Below, in pieces: positions 33,494 to 42,367 of a stretch of DNA of 64,000 nucleotides. Position numbers and translations under genes: made by a program. How positions within the stretch are numbered: the stretch's first letter is position 1; the number at the start of each line of letters is the position of its first letter. Where the stretch lies: contig NZ_AP019400.1 in assembly GCF_004295585.1 (NCBI RefSeq), forward strand, positions 3,818,001 through 3,882,000. Reading direction: 5' to 3'. This DNA is from Cohnella abietis (GTDB taxonomy: Bacteria > Bacillota > Bacilli > Paenibacillales > Paenibacillaceae). The notes beneath the pieces were generated by a model. It did no database searches. It was not told the origin of the DNA and saw nothing but the letters and a program-made list of their open reading frames with translations.

Positions 33494-34423
33494 TTAAAAT
33501 AAGTTCATACTCAAGTATCGCTCTCCAGAATCTGGAGCTATGCACAAAATCCGCTTATCTGGCCCAAGCTTTTTCGCGGCTTCCAAAGCCGTCCATACGG
33601 AAGCCCCGGCAGATGGTCCGACTAAAATTCCTTCTTGTGAAGCCAATTCACGCATCGTTCGTATGGCATCTTCATCCGAAACTTGAACGATTTCGTTATA
33701 TAATTCTGTATTCAATATGGAAGGAATAAATCCGGGACTTGTTCCGACCAATTTATGTGGACCCGCTTGTCCTCCTGAGAGAACAGGGGAGCCTTTAGGT
33801 TCAACAACAACAATACGAATACCAGGAATCTTTTCTTTTAACACCTCTCCGGTCCCTGTAATCGTCCCACCAGTTCCAGATGTTGCGATAAAGACATCTA
33901 GCCTACCCTCCATCTGCTCAATAATTTCTAGTGCAGTCGTCCCCTTGTGGGCATCTGGGTTAGCTGGGTTTTCAAACTGTTGTGGAATAAAGCTATTCGC
34001 AATTTCCTCTTTTAATTCTAGAGCTTTCTTGATTGCACCGGGCATTCTTTCGTCAGCTGCGGTAAGTACAACTTCTGCGCCATAGGCTTTAAGGATATTA
34101 ATGCGTTCCAAAGACATATTATCCGGCATGATTAAGATGGCCCGATACCCTTTCGCAGCTGCATTCATGGCCAAGCCAATTCCAGTATTGCCACTTGTCG
34201 GCTCAATAATTGTAGAGCCTGGCTTCAAGAGACCTGCTTTTTCTGCTTGTATAATCATGTTAGAAGCTGCTCTATCCTTGACACTGCCACTTGGATTAAA
34301 CAATTCTAATTTCACGTATACTTCTGCATCGTCCTTACCGACAAGTCGATTGAGCTTGATTACTGGCGTGTTACCAATCAATTCTGTAACGCTATTATAC
34401 AATTTATTTATTTGAGTCATCAT
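33494..34423 (-). CDS. cysK: Cysteine synthase (O-acetylserine sulfhydrylase)
   Basis: About 309 residues of a fold-type II PLP enzyme. The PLP lysine lies in NPSGSVKDRAASNMI, the substrate loop is EPTSGNTGIGLAM, the phosphate-binding loop is ATSGTGGTITGTGE and the C-terminal PLP serine is in VGPSAGASVW. It makes cysteine from O-acetylserine and sulfide. ATG at 34423 is used, with a second ATG directly after it and a GTG at 34432 as alternatives; the ribosome binding site is weak. A consensus sigma-A promoter lies 70-100 bases upstream. The downstream rhodanese may supply sulfur. Confidence 0.92.
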   Translation of the reverse strand: MMTQINKLYNSVTELIGNTPVIKLNRLVGKDDAEVYVKLELFNPSGSVKDRAASNMIIQAEKAGLLKPGSTIIEPTSGNTGIGLAMNAAAKGYRAILIMPDNMSLERINILKAYGAEVVLTAADERMPGAIKKALELKEEIANSFIPQQFENPANPDAHKGTTALEIIEQMEGRLDVFIATSGTGGTITGTGEVLKEKIPGIRIVVVEPKGSPVLSGGQAGPHKLVGTSPGFIPSILNTELYNEIVQVSDEDAIRTMRELASQEGILVGPSAGASVWTALEAAKKLGPDKRILCIAPDSGERYLSMNLF

Positions 34424-34492
34424 ATTTCCCACTTTTCAACGTTTTTTCTTCCATATATACAACTTATTCAATGTGTTTTGTTGGATATTGTA

Positions 34493-34521
34493 ATTATAGA
34501 TAACTAGCTTCAATGTGTCAA
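34493..34521 (-). promoter_or_regulatory. Consensus sigma-A promoter of cysK
   Basis: On the minus strand TTGACA (34521-34516) and TATAAT (34498-34493) are both perfect and spaced by 17 bases. About 60 bases of AT-rich leader follow; a sulfur-responsive repressor site there would be expected but cannot be named. Confidence 0.85.
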
Positions 34522-34603
34522 TAAATGGACCGATTTGTAACCTATTCACCATCACTGTAATACCCTATATAGACAAATGACTATTTTAAGCGGAGGTTAT
34601 ATT

Positions 34604-35020
34604 ATGGATCGCGGATTTTTCCCAGGTGGTGGTTTTGGAGGAGGTTTCGGACGCCCCTTCTTCCGACCATTCCCTCATCCTTTTTTCCCAAATCGTTTCT
34701 TATTTCCGTTCTTCTCCTTCTCCCCGTTTTTCTTTCCTTTCTTCAGAGATGAGAAAACAGATGACATGTTATTCGCGCAACACCAAGCCCAGCATGGTGA
34801 CACGTTAGCAGCAGTGGGGCACAAATATAACATCCCCTATTCCATACTGGAGGAAGCGAACCCGCACATCGCTAATCCAAATCAACTGAATCCCGGAGAA
34901 ATAGTATCCGTGCCTCGTATTTCCAATATGGTTTGCCAAAAGAGCTATTCCGAAATGACGGGTTCAATGCAGCAAGGTCAGACCATGATGCAACCATCTT
35001 CTGCCCCTAGGAATGGCTGA
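34604..35020 (+). CDS. LysM-domain protein, probable spore coat component
   Basis: The ATG at 34604 follows AAGCGGAGG at about seven bases and gives 138 residues. The first 50 are rich in Phe, Gly and Pro (FPGGGFGGGFGRPFFRPFPH), like disordered coat proteins. A single LysM domain follows: HQAQHGDTLAAVGHKYNIPY, then ILEEANPHIANPNQLNPGEI. LysM binds N-acetylglucosamine polymers such as spore cortex. Upstream, AACC-N16-AATACCCTATA (34539-34569) resembles a sigma-K promoter, consistent with mother-cell expression; this is inference. Confidence 0.82.
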   Translation: MDRGFFPGGGFGGGFGRPFFRPFPHPFFPNRFLFPFFSFSPFFFPFFRDEKTDDMLFAQHQAQHGDTLAAVGHKYNIPYSILEEANPHIANPNQLNPGEIVSVPRISNMVCQKSYSEMTGSMQQGQTMMQPSSAPRNG

Positions 35021-35089
35021 GAAGAAAACCATTGATGATTTACAGGGTATTCAAGTAATTATATAATACTTCTAAGGTAACGCGAAGTT

Positions 35090-35118
35090 AACTCCCCCCT
35101 TATGGGCTGGAGTTTTTT
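35090..35118 (+). terminator. Intrinsic terminator after the LysM gene
   Basis: AACTCC and GGAGTT enclose a C/G-rich loop and are followed by TTTT. Confidence 0.7.
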
Positions 35119-35150
35119 GCTTTATTATAAACATTCGAGGAGGAGATTCT

Positions 35151-35960
35151 ATGCTACAAAAGTTTAATGCGGCCGATCGAGTGTTGAGTAACAATACGTT
35201 TATTTCTAATGAAGTTCAATACAATCTGCTCCACCGTATTTCCGAATCAACGGGTTCTTCCTGCTTAAAGGCAGATGATGAAACGATGATCTATGCCCAG
35301 TCAACGGGAAACAACGCGTGGATTTGGATTTCTAAGAACATCTCCGTAACTAGGCAGGATGAGCTACTGCAAGAACTAATAGATTTCCTTAAAGGGACTA
35401 CATTGCCAGGAGTCTCTGGAGAACCAACGCTGACAGAACGCTTTGCGCAAATTTATTCCAAGGCAAATAGTGTTCAATATCAACCTACTATGAGATTAGA
35501 GTCTTACTTTTGTTCAGAACTACATAAGCCGGTTAATGTAAGGGGAACAATGCGCAAAGCAACGAGAGAAAACGTGGAAACTGTAGCGGAGTTTTTGGCC
35601 GGCTTCTCAGAGGGTGCATATGGGATCGTGGTGGACCCAGCTACTCAAATTCCAGAAGCAGTGGGAATCATTGATACAGGTGGTCTATATCTCTGGTTCG
35701 TAGACGGTCATCCTGCATCAATGGCTAATATCGCACATCGCTCTCCAAGACATGCCAGAATCAATGCGGTTTACACCCCAGCCTCCTTCAGAAAGAAAGG
35801 ATATGCAAGCGCACTAGTCGCAGAGTTATGCTCCATCATCACATCTGAGAGCTTAGTACCTATGCTGTATGCTGACTTAAACAATCCAGATTCAAATAAG
35901 GTTTACCAAAAAATAGGCTTCGTTGAAAGTGGGAAAATAGTTAACATTAAGTTTAAGTAG
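35151..35960 (+). CDS. GNAT-family N-acetyltransferase with N-terminal extension
   Basis: The 269-residue protein has an N-terminal ~130-residue domain without a clear family (it includes DDETMIYAQSTGNNAWIWIS) and a C-terminal GNAT acetyltransferase. The acetyl-CoA loop is seen in INAVYTPASFRKKGYASALV, and NPDSNKVYQKIGFVES follows as motif B. The layout matches two-domain GNAT proteins of Bacillales whose acceptor is unknown. AGGAGGAG precedes the ATG. It is a single-gene unit. Confidence 0.88.
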   Translation: MLQKFNAADRVLSNNTFISNEVQYNLLHRISESTGSSCLKADDETMIYAQSTGNNAWIWISKNISVTRQDELLQELIDFLKGTTLPGVSGEPTLTERFAQIYSKANSVQYQPTMRLESYFCSELHKPVNVRGTMRKATRENVETVAEFLAGFSEGAYGIVVDPATQIPEAVGIIDTGGLYLWFVDGHPASMANIAHRSPRHARINAVYTPASFRKKGYASALVAELCSIITSESLVPMLYADLNNPDSNKVYQKIGFVESGKIVNIKFK

Positions 35961-36290
35961 ATATTGAAAGCAATTGAATTAAAAAACGTACTAAAAGGTA
36001 AAATTCCTCCTTTGCCCAGTAAGTGCAACCCCAATTAAAATACCATATAAAATAAATATTTACATTAATCCCAATTAATTACTATTTGTTGCTTCATGTC
36101 GATTATTATCAGGTGATACATAATAGTGGAAGAATAGCTGGTACCTTTAAGAGCGAACTCAAATCATGAAGGAGGTGCTGAAGGTCTAAATTTTATTTGA
36201 ACAGGCAGTTTAGAGCAACCTTTTGCTTATGAATCGCGTTATGTTAAATAATTTGATGTAAAAAACTGCCATTTCAAACGAGGGATTTTA
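35961..36290. other. AT-rich intergenic region, no gene seen
   Basis: No open frame or RNA gene was recognised. It contains a perfect Shine-Dalgarno-like GGAGGTG (36171-36177) with only the seven-codon frame MKEVLKV around it, and distant inverted arms GGCAGTTT (36204-36211 area) and AAACTGCC (36262-36270 area) before the lipoprotein gene. Confidence 0.35.
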
Positions 36291-36653
36291 ATGCGAGTTA
36301 TTGTTATCTGCTTTTTGCTTATACTTGCTTTTTTGACTGGATGCTCAAATCAAGCGAGAAACATACCACAATTATCCAAAGAAATCCAATCGCTGGATTC
36401 CTATCCTGCACATATTGCTTGGGATGATAATCTCTACGGAATATCACTTGAAGAAATCCATCAAGATGGGCTCGGAATAGATCTCGGCATAGTGGAGCGT
36501 TTCACATTAGAGATAAAAAATAACGGGGAATCAAATATTCTACCTGTTGGAAGCAAGATTTATGAAATTGTTAACATAGATATTAAAGAATCAATTGCAG
36601 TTGAATTAGACGGTAAATATATAAAAGCAAATAAGCTCCAAAGTCTACAATGA
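36291..36653 (+). CDS. Small lipoprotein of unknown function
   Basis: The 120-residue protein begins MRVIVICFLLILAFLTGCSN with lipobox LTGC, so it is exported and lipid-anchored. The remainder (VERFTLEIKNNGESNILPVG) looks like a single beta-sandwich domain of the immunoglobulin-like kind seen in Firmicute lipoproteins. The ribosome binding site is modest (GAGGG, eight bases). It stands alone, convergent with the SDR gene at 36791. No function can be given. Confidence 0.75.
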   Translation: MRVIVICFLLILAFLTGCSNQARNIPQLSKEIQSLDSYPAHIAWDDNLYGISLEEIHQDGLGIDLGIVERFTLEIKNNGESNILPVGSKIYEIVNIDIKESIAVELDGKYIKANKLQSLQ

Positions 36654-36790
36654 TTTATGAACGGTTTTTAAGTATTTTCAATAAACAGTAGTAAACAACC
36701 ATAATAAAAATCATTGTAAAAAACCCCCACCATGTAATGAAGTGAGGGCCGAGATTTATCCTGGACCGAATTGTAACGATAACTCGTTGT

Positions 36791-37555
36791 TTACCAAGGC
36801 AATGTATCATCGAGATAGAAGAAGCTCCCGGACGGGCCATCCTCAGGTAGTGTTGCCGCCAAAATGCTTGTACGACTACCTTCTACCTCATCGATGTCCG
36901 CAGCACCTCCACCTAATCGAGTCCGAACCCAACCAGGGTGAACAGAGTTCACTTTAATGGATGTTCCTTTAAGCTCAGCTGCCAAATGAATTGTAAAAGC
37001 GTTCAGCGCTGTCTTGGATGCATTATAAGCAAATGTTTTGATCGAATATATAGGTGATTTAGAATCTGCATGTAGAGTAAGTGATCCGAGCACGCTCGAT
37101 AAATTCACAATGCGTCCAGCATCCGATTTTAGAAGGAGTGGTAATAGAAGCTGTGTCAGATCAATTTGAGCGAAGAAGTTGGCATCAAATGTGTCACGAA
37201 CAATATTCAGCGGTATTGTACTTGTTCGGTTAATAACTTCAATAGAAACATTTTCCTGATCCAGCAATATCCCTGCATTATTGATCAGAATATCTAGCTT
37301 CCCATAATTCTTATCGAAGTATTGATAAGCAGCCACATTGTCTTCATGCACATTCACGTCGATTTTAATACTTTCTACATTGAGACCATCTTGTTTAAAC
37401 TGTTGAGCGACCTCATTCCCCTTCTGAGCATCACGTGCACCAATTACTACCGTAGCTCCTAGTTTAGCAAGCCCGCGCACCGTTTCCAATCCAATACCCC
37501 GAGCTCCGCCCGTTACAAACGCCACTTTACCGGTTAAATTTTGTGCTGTTGTCAT
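36791..37555 (-). CDS. SDR-family NAD(P)-dependent oxidoreductase (carbonyl-reductase-like)
   Basis: The 254-residue protein has VAFVTGGARGIGLETVRGLA as cofactor motif, NNAG in DILINNAGILLD, the catalytic serine in IVNLSSVLGSL and YNASK in FAYNASKTALNAFT. The long loop before YNASK and the end DGPSGSFFYLDDTLPW match the plant/animal carbonyl reductase-like SDR branch. AAAGGAG precedes the ATG. The TetR gene upstream in the same direction, and the palindrome GAATGATCATTC at 37638-37649 in its promoter region, indicate induction on ligand release. Confidence 0.92.
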   Translation of the reverse strand: MTTAQNLTGKVAFVTGGARGIGLETVRGLAKLGATVVIGARDAQKGNEVAQQFKQDGLNVESIKIDVNVHEDNVAAYQYFDKNYGKLDILINNAGILLDQENVSIEVINRTSTIPLNIVRDTFDANFFAQIDLTQLLLPLLLKSDAGRIVNLSSVLGSLTLHADSKSPIYSIKTFAYNASKTALNAFTIHLAAELKGTSIKVNSVHPGWVRTRLGGGAADIDEVEGSRTSILAATLPEDGPSGSFFYLDDTLPW

Positions 37556-37637
37556 ATCTAAATCGTCTCCTTTGTCATTGCAAATTATGTGGGTGAGGTG
37601 AAACTTATTAATTGATTGAAAAAGCTCTCCATTACGG

Positions 37638-37674
37638 GAATGATCATTCTCTTTTACTTAAAAAAAGAATGATC
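37638..37674 (-). promoter_or_regulatory. Candidate TetR operator before the SDR gene
   Basis: The 12-bp perfect palindrome GAATGATCATTC (37638-37649) and a half copy GAATGATC (37667-37674) lie between the TetR gene and the SDR gene; GAACGATC also occurs upstream of the TetR gene near 38296-38303. This suggests one operator motif for both. Confidence 0.5.
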
Positions 37675-37677
37675 TCT

Positions 37678-38259
37678 CTATTTGTGCAAAGCCTTAATTG
37701 AAATTTCGGCTATCCGGTACAGCTTTTCTTTGCTTATCGATGTTCGTGCCATTACTCTAAGTCCCAGAAGTGTATTAAGCAAGGGCTCCGCGAGATCTTT
37801 GGCATCCAAATCAGATACAAATTCTCCGTCCTGCTGACCCCATTGAATAATATCCGAGAGTAGCTGTTCCTCCGTTGCGAAGCCTTTAGTTGCCTTGGAA
37901 TCTATATCCGCATCACGCCCAGCAAGCTCTATAGCAGCATTCACGAATAGACACCCCATAGGTGAAGAACCCTCTCTATCCTCAATGGTGTACTTGAAAA
38001 TGAAATGAATAGCTTGCGAAGCTGTTTCAGCCTGTTTGATTCCACGTTGAAGGCGAGTATTCATGATGTCGGCATAACGATCCATAGCTTTAAGAAATAA
38101 AGTATGTTTATCACTAAAGGTGTCATACAGGCTTCTTCTGTGGATTCCCATACATTCAACAAGATCAGACACCGATGTTTTCTCATAGCCCTGTTCCCAG
38201 AAGAGCTGCATGGCCTTATGAAGTACCGCATCCTCATCGTATTCTTTGCTTCTTGCCAC
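37678..38259 (-). CDS. TetR/AcrR-family regulator
   Basis: The 193-residue protein starts MARSKEYDEDAVLHKAMQLF (GTG start after GGGAGGTG) and has the TetR helix-turn-helix TSVSDLVECMGIHRRSLYDTF with SDKHTLFLKAMDRY. The C-terminal half has the all-helical ligand domain (GCLFVNAAIELAGRDADIDS) of the YxaF/TetR_C_6-like group. It probably represses the SDR gene 122 bases downstream and itself. Confidence 0.93.
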   Translation of the reverse strand: MARSKEYDEDAVLHKAMQLFWEQGYEKTSVSDLVECMGIHRRSLYDTFSDKHTLFLKAMDRYADIMNTRLQRGIKQAETASQAIHFIFKYTIEDREGSSPMGCLFVNAAIELAGRDADIDSKATKGFATEEQLLSDIIQWGQQDGEFVSDLDAKDLAEPLLNTLLGLRVMARTSISKEKLYRIAEISIKALHK

Positions 38260-38363
38260 TCAAGCTCACCTCCCGAATTTAATATATCATTATGAGAACG
38301 ATCAGTAAAGAATTAATTTTTATTACATAAAACAGATTAGGACGCTGATGCATTGACATCATT

Positions 38364-39878
38364 TCAACTGGAAAATTGCTGTCGAAGAGATAAACTTAAT
38401 TCATGCAGCTGTTCGATTTCTACCTCAACTTTTTCTACGGTTTCGATTTGATTGTCACATACGCCCATCAATTCCTCCATTGAACTCATGCCCTGTTCTA
38501 TTACTGCAGATATATGCGACATTTCGCTAGTTACACCAGCTGAATCTTCTTCTATGTTCGCCATCATTTGGCTCATGCTGGGAATAAACTCTAACAATTC
38601 GTCAATGGTCTGTTTCACGCGGTCAAAATCTTTAGCAAAGCTCTCTACTCGACCCATCGAAATTCGGACCATATCCTGTTCACTTTCCAGCTGAGAGGCA
38701 GTAAGATCGCTCTCGGCACGAATCGCTGACATAATGTCTTGGATTTCCTCGGCAGCACGCTGGCTATCACTCGCAAGCAATCGTATTTCCTTAGCTATGA
38801 CCTCAAAACCTCTACCGTATTCACCTGATCTAGCAGCTTCAATAGAAGCATTCAAAGCGAGCAACTCCGTCTGATCAGCCATCTGTTGAATCCTAATGAT
38901 CATGGCCTCCGCGCTCCTTGATGATTGCTTCAAAGCTACCATCGTATCCTCTACCTTGCTAACCGATTGCGCAATGAGTACCATGTCCCCTAACAGTGCT
39001 CCAGCTTCGTTATGACTTGCCACGACGGACAGTTCCGTTGAGCTTGCGTTCTCTTCCATTAGCTCTGACGAATGAAGTGAAGATTGAATACTCACATGAA
39101 TGTTGCGGAGCTTTTCCCCCATTTGCTCCAGTGACCATGCTTGAGTACCCAGCCCACCTGTTACTTCCTCAAAGGCATATTTCATTTCCTTATTGGTGCG
39201 CACATTTTGTTTTATCGTCTCCGATACGTTACTAGAGGTGGTTCTGATCTGTTCGGATAAGGATTGTACATGCCCAAGCAGCTCCCTGACCTTGCTATCC
39301 TTGCTGTCTCTCTCAGCTTCCAATTGATCTGTTATTTGACGCTTGGAGCGAATTTGCAATATCGTTGCGCTTGAGGTCAAGACGAGGAATACGGCATGGA
39401 TTGTGACCATGAGTAGTGGATAATGCTCTGTCCCGAATACGAGCTGGGGGAAAAATAAGAACCCTAGAACATGCTGGAGAATAAACAAAAGGGTCATCAA
39501 CAGAATCAACCGAACATTGTCGTAATAGGCCGCCGCTGCGATGACCATAAAGATAGAAAAATGGAACTCAACACTCCCTCCACTTCCACTTATTATGGAA
39601 AAGCTAGAGAAAGTAAGTGTGAGTATGATCAACCAAGGCAAATAATCATGCTCTTTATTTGTGAAATAACAGTAAGCGGCAAAGATTAGGGTAACGATAG
39701 GCAATAAAAAAATGCCATTTTGCGCCCACTGGAGTATACTGTTCATCTCAAATACGCTACCATGAGCTCCCATACCATCTGAAAGCTTGACGTTTTTTGC
39801 AAGGATAAAAATAATGGCGTTAAGCAATACGGCAGCGCCGGCCAGCCCGAGCATGAGACGATTTTTTTTGTGCAGCAT
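38364..39878 (-). CDS. Methyl-accepting chemotaxis protein with multi-pass membrane sensor
   Basis: The first ~185 of 504 residues contain about six hydrophobic segments without a large extracellular loop (LMLGLAGAAVLLNAIIFIL, FSIFMVIAAAAYYDNVRLIL), so sensing is in or near the membrane. After a coiled coil comes the MCP signalling hairpin with the conserved tip in LALNASIEAARSGEYGRGFE and VIAKEIRLLASDSQRAAEEI. No HAMP domain is evident. The signalling tip contacts CheA/CheW. It is monocistronic and no chemotaxis genes lie nearby. Confidence 0.92.
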   Translation of the reverse strand: MLHKKNRLMLGLAGAAVLLNAIIFILAKNVKLSDGMGAHGSVFEMNSILQWAQNGIFLLPIVTLIFAAYCYFTNKEHDYLPWLIILTLTFSSFSIISGSGGSVEFHFSIFMVIAAAAYYDNVRLILLMTLLFILQHVLGFLFFPQLVFGTEHYPLLMVTIHAVFLVLTSSATILQIRSKRQITDQLEAERDSKDSKVRELLGHVQSLSEQIRTTSSNVSETIKQNVRTNKEMKYAFEEVTGGLGTQAWSLEQMGEKLRNIHVSIQSSLHSSELMEENASSTELSVVASHNEAGALLGDMVLIAQSVSKVEDTMVALKQSSRSAEAMIIRIQQMADQTELLALNASIEAARSGEYGRGFEVIAKEIRLLASDSQRAAEEIQDIMSAIRAESDLTASQLESEQDMVRISMGRVESFAKDFDRVKQTIDELLEFIPSMSQMMANIEEDSAGVTSEMSHISAVIEQGMSSMEELMGVCDNQIETVEKVEVEIEQLHELSLSLRQQFSS

Positions 39879-40163
39879 TAACCTCTTTCATCCTCTCAAC
39901 TATCTTGAAATGCACATTTTGTTGCAACTGAATAAATATACAACAGCCATTTGAAAGATTTCTGAAACTTTAGCATTTCAGAATAAATAGATAGACCCAT
40001 GCGCAATTGCAAGGGTCTCAAACGGCGCTTTATTTGGGTCATCTCTTTAATATTGCCAATTAACAACTTAATAATTATATTTATGGTAATATCAGGAACA
40101 TGAGCTTCGAAATAATAATTAACTTGTCCGTTCACTTAACTTAATTGTACGAGGAGTGAAAAT

Positions 40164-40727
40164 ATGCGAAACAAAATAATCATTCTTAATATAATGGTTA
40201 CATTAGCGTTAGTTATTGGGATCACTGCCGTATCACATTATGTAAACCAGTACCAAATAAAAAATGATACTACACACATTCAATCTAGACTAAACGACTG
40301 GCTAAATCGAGGCAATAATAGCAATGTAAATCCTCATGTTCTGCAAGTTATACAGCTAGACAAATCAACAACTTATATCGCATTATTCCAAATTGAAAAT
40401 GAAATTGTTGGTTATGCTGAATTGATTAAAGGGTTTAACCATAAGCTAAAATTAAAAAGTTCAAGCTACGGCCCGAATATATCGTACAAAGACATAAAAA
40501 CCAACAAAGGAATTTATGGAGTTTTAGTTGGTAAGAACTCTAATTTACAAATTGATCATATTTCAACAAGTTTAAGTGAACAAGATTATAGCTTTATCTC
40601 AACCGTGGTTAATGAAAAACAATTCGTAAAGTATGAAAAGCTCCCACAACATTTATCCAAAACTTATCCCGCAGTAATTACTTTATATGATGAGAAGAAT
40701 AATCTACTTATTAATCCTGAACTGTGA
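40164..40727 (+). CDS. Hypothetical protein with N-terminal signal anchor
   Basis: The 187-residue protein begins MRNKIIILNIMVTLALVIGI, a single membrane segment, and continues as a mixed alpha/beta domain (TTYIALFQIENEIVGYAELI) facing outside. GAGGAG lies ahead of the ATG. No family was recognised. It is followed by a hairpin that may end transcription before the MBOAT gene. Confidence 0.7.
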   Translation: MRNKIIILNIMVTLALVIGITAVSHYVNQYQIKNDTTHIQSRLNDWLNRGNNSNVNPHVLQVIQLDKSTTYIALFQIENEIVGYAELIKGFNHKLKLKSSSYGPNISYKDIKTNKGIYGVLVGKNSNLQIDHISTSLSEQDYSFISTVVNEKQFVKYEKLPQHLSKTYPAVITLYDEKNNLLINPEL

Positions 40728-40776
40728 CCCAAAAGCGAACGCTTGGAAAAAAGTTACAGCACTTTTCGGGTCTTTT
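40726..40776 (+). terminator. Possible intrinsic terminator
   Basis: GACCCAAAAG and CTTTTCGGGTC pair with one bulge across a 26-base loop and are followed by TTTT. It overlaps the last codon of the preceding gene. Confidence 0.5.
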
Positions 40777-40938
40777 GCGGTTATAATCAGAGTTACGATA
40801 AAATTAGGTATGTGTTTTCATTATCTTGACCGCCAATGGGACACGGGGAAGCCCGATAATGTCTTTATTAAAGCTGTGTAATTTCCTTCTTCAATTCTAG
40901 CAATCACTCACACACCCAACACAAGGAGGAAGTTAGAT

Positions 40939-42345
40939 TTGGTATTTAGTTCAGTCATATTTTTGTTTTTCTTTTTACCGCTTGTTCTTACCCTCTATTT
41001 TGCTGTTCCGTTCAAATGGAAAAATGCGATTTTATTAACTTTCAGCTTGGTCTTCTATGCTTGGGGTGAACCTAGGTACGTCGTTCTAATGTTATTATCC
41101 ATTATCATGAACTATGGTTATGGGATTTGGATCGATAAAACAGAAAATAACGAAAAAAAGAGAGTCTCCATATTAACGTTAGCAATTGTCGTGAATATTG
41201 GACTTCTAGGATTTTTTAAGTACGCTAACTTTTTTGTCGATGCGATGAATTCTGTACTACAAACCAATTTTCATCTAGAACCAGTACCATTACCTATAGG
41301 AATTTCCTTTTATACGTTCCATGCGCTTAGTTATTTAATTGATGTGTATAGAAAAAGAGAAAAAGCGCAACGAAATCTCTTCAGCTTGTCGCTTTACATT
41401 ACATTTTTCCCGCAGCTTGTAGCAGGCCCCATTATTCGATACAATGCTGTCGCCGAACAACTCAGCAAACGCGTATTTTCCTCCACTCAATTCGCTGAAG
41501 GAATTAAACGTTTTATTCTGGGGTTATCTAAAAAGATCCTTTTAGCCAACCCTCTCGGGTCCGTAGCAGATACCGTGTTCACCACCTCTACAATGGACCT
41601 TTCAACCGGGAGCGCTTGGATTGGAATTATGGCTTATACCCTGCAAATCTATTTTGATTTCTCAGGCTACAGCGATATGGCTATCGGCTTAGCTAAAATG
41701 TTTGGCTTTGAGTTCGCAGAGAATTTTAATTATCCGTATATTTCTAAGAGCATTTCTGAGTTCTGGCGACGCTGGCATATCTCCCTTGGCAGTTGGTTCC
41801 GGGATTATGTTTATATTCCGCTCGGCGGAAGCAGAGTTGCATCGTGGAAGATCTATCGCAACTTATTTATTGTGTGGGCACTAACGGGGTTCTGGCACGG
41901 GGCGAGCTGGACTTTCATTGCATGGGGCTTATACTACGGGATTCTTATCGCTTTAGAAAAAGCCGGCCTCGAGAAGATGCTTTCTAAAATTTATCCGTTA
42001 AACCATGCTGTTGTGCTGCTGCTTGTTATGATTGGATGGGTATTCTTCCGCGCTGACAACTTTGGATACGCAACAGATTTCATAGCTTCCATGTTCTATT
42101 CTCGTGGCAACGAAATATTCGATTCCCAAGCACTCTCTTTGTTATCTCTGAATTGGTTCCACTTTGCCATTGCTATTATTGTTGCTATGCCTGTGTATCC
42201 GAAGCTGCAGAAGCTACAATTCAACAAATCGATAACGAAAGTACAAAGTGCTGTTTCATTCCTGTTTACCTTTTTCCTTTTCGCACAAGTGATCTTGTAT
42301 CTTATTAATTCAACCTATAATCCCTTCTTATATTTTAGATTCTAA
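40939..42345 (+). CDS. MBOAT-family O-acyltransferase (AlgI/DltB-like)
   Basis: The 468-residue polytopic protein has the MBOAT core: LPIGISFYTFHALSYLIDVY, FFPQLVAGPIIRYNA, FWRRWHISLGSWFRDYVYIP and the catalytic histidine region LTGFWHGASWTFIAWGLYYG. Such proteins pass acetyl groups from cytoplasmic acetyl-CoA across the membrane to glycan-modifying partners. AGGAGG precedes a TTG start. The next gene, 22 bases on, encodes an AlgJ/AlgX-like partner, so the pair is a complete O-acetylation module for a surface polysaccharide or cell-wall polymer. Confidence 0.94.
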   Translation: MVFSSVIFLFFFLPLVLTLYFAVPFKWKNAILLTFSLVFYAWGEPRYVVLMLLSIIMNYGYGIWIDKTENNEKKRVSILTLAIVVNIGLLGFFKYANFFVDAMNSVLQTNFHLEPVPLPIGISFYTFHALSYLIDVYRKREKAQRNLFSLSLYITFFPQLVAGPIIRYNAVAEQLSKRVFSSTQFAEGIKRFILGLSKKILLANPLGSVADTVFTTSTMDLSTGSAWIGIMAYTLQIYFDFSGYSDMAIGLAKMFGFEFAENFNYPYISKSISEFWRRWHISLGSWFRDYVYIPLGGSRVASWKIYRNLFIVWALTGFWHGASWTFIAWGLYYGILIALEKAGLEKMLSKIYPLNHAVVLLLVMIGWVFFRADNFGYATDFIASMFYSRGNEIFDSQALSLLSLNWFHFAIAIIVAMPVYPKLQKLQFNKSITKVQSAVSFLFTFFLFAQVILYLINSTYNPFLYFRF

Positions 42346-42367
42346 CCTTTTCAACTGGAGGACCTAA

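Noticed and set aside
34423..34500. Riboswitch or T-box before cysK
   Set aside because: The leader is only about 60 bases, AT-rich, with no S-box or T-box sequence elements and no terminator hairpin.
39896..40135. 79-codon minus-strand frame between the chemoreceptor and the hypothetical gene
   Set aside because: AT-rich with mixed hydrophobic and basic residues, no ribosome binding site, no recognised family.
40687..40881. 64-codon frame before the MBOAT gene
   Set aside because: Overlaps the previous gene and a probable terminator; the end (WDTGKPDNVFIKAV) looks protein-like, but nothing else supports a gene or remnant.
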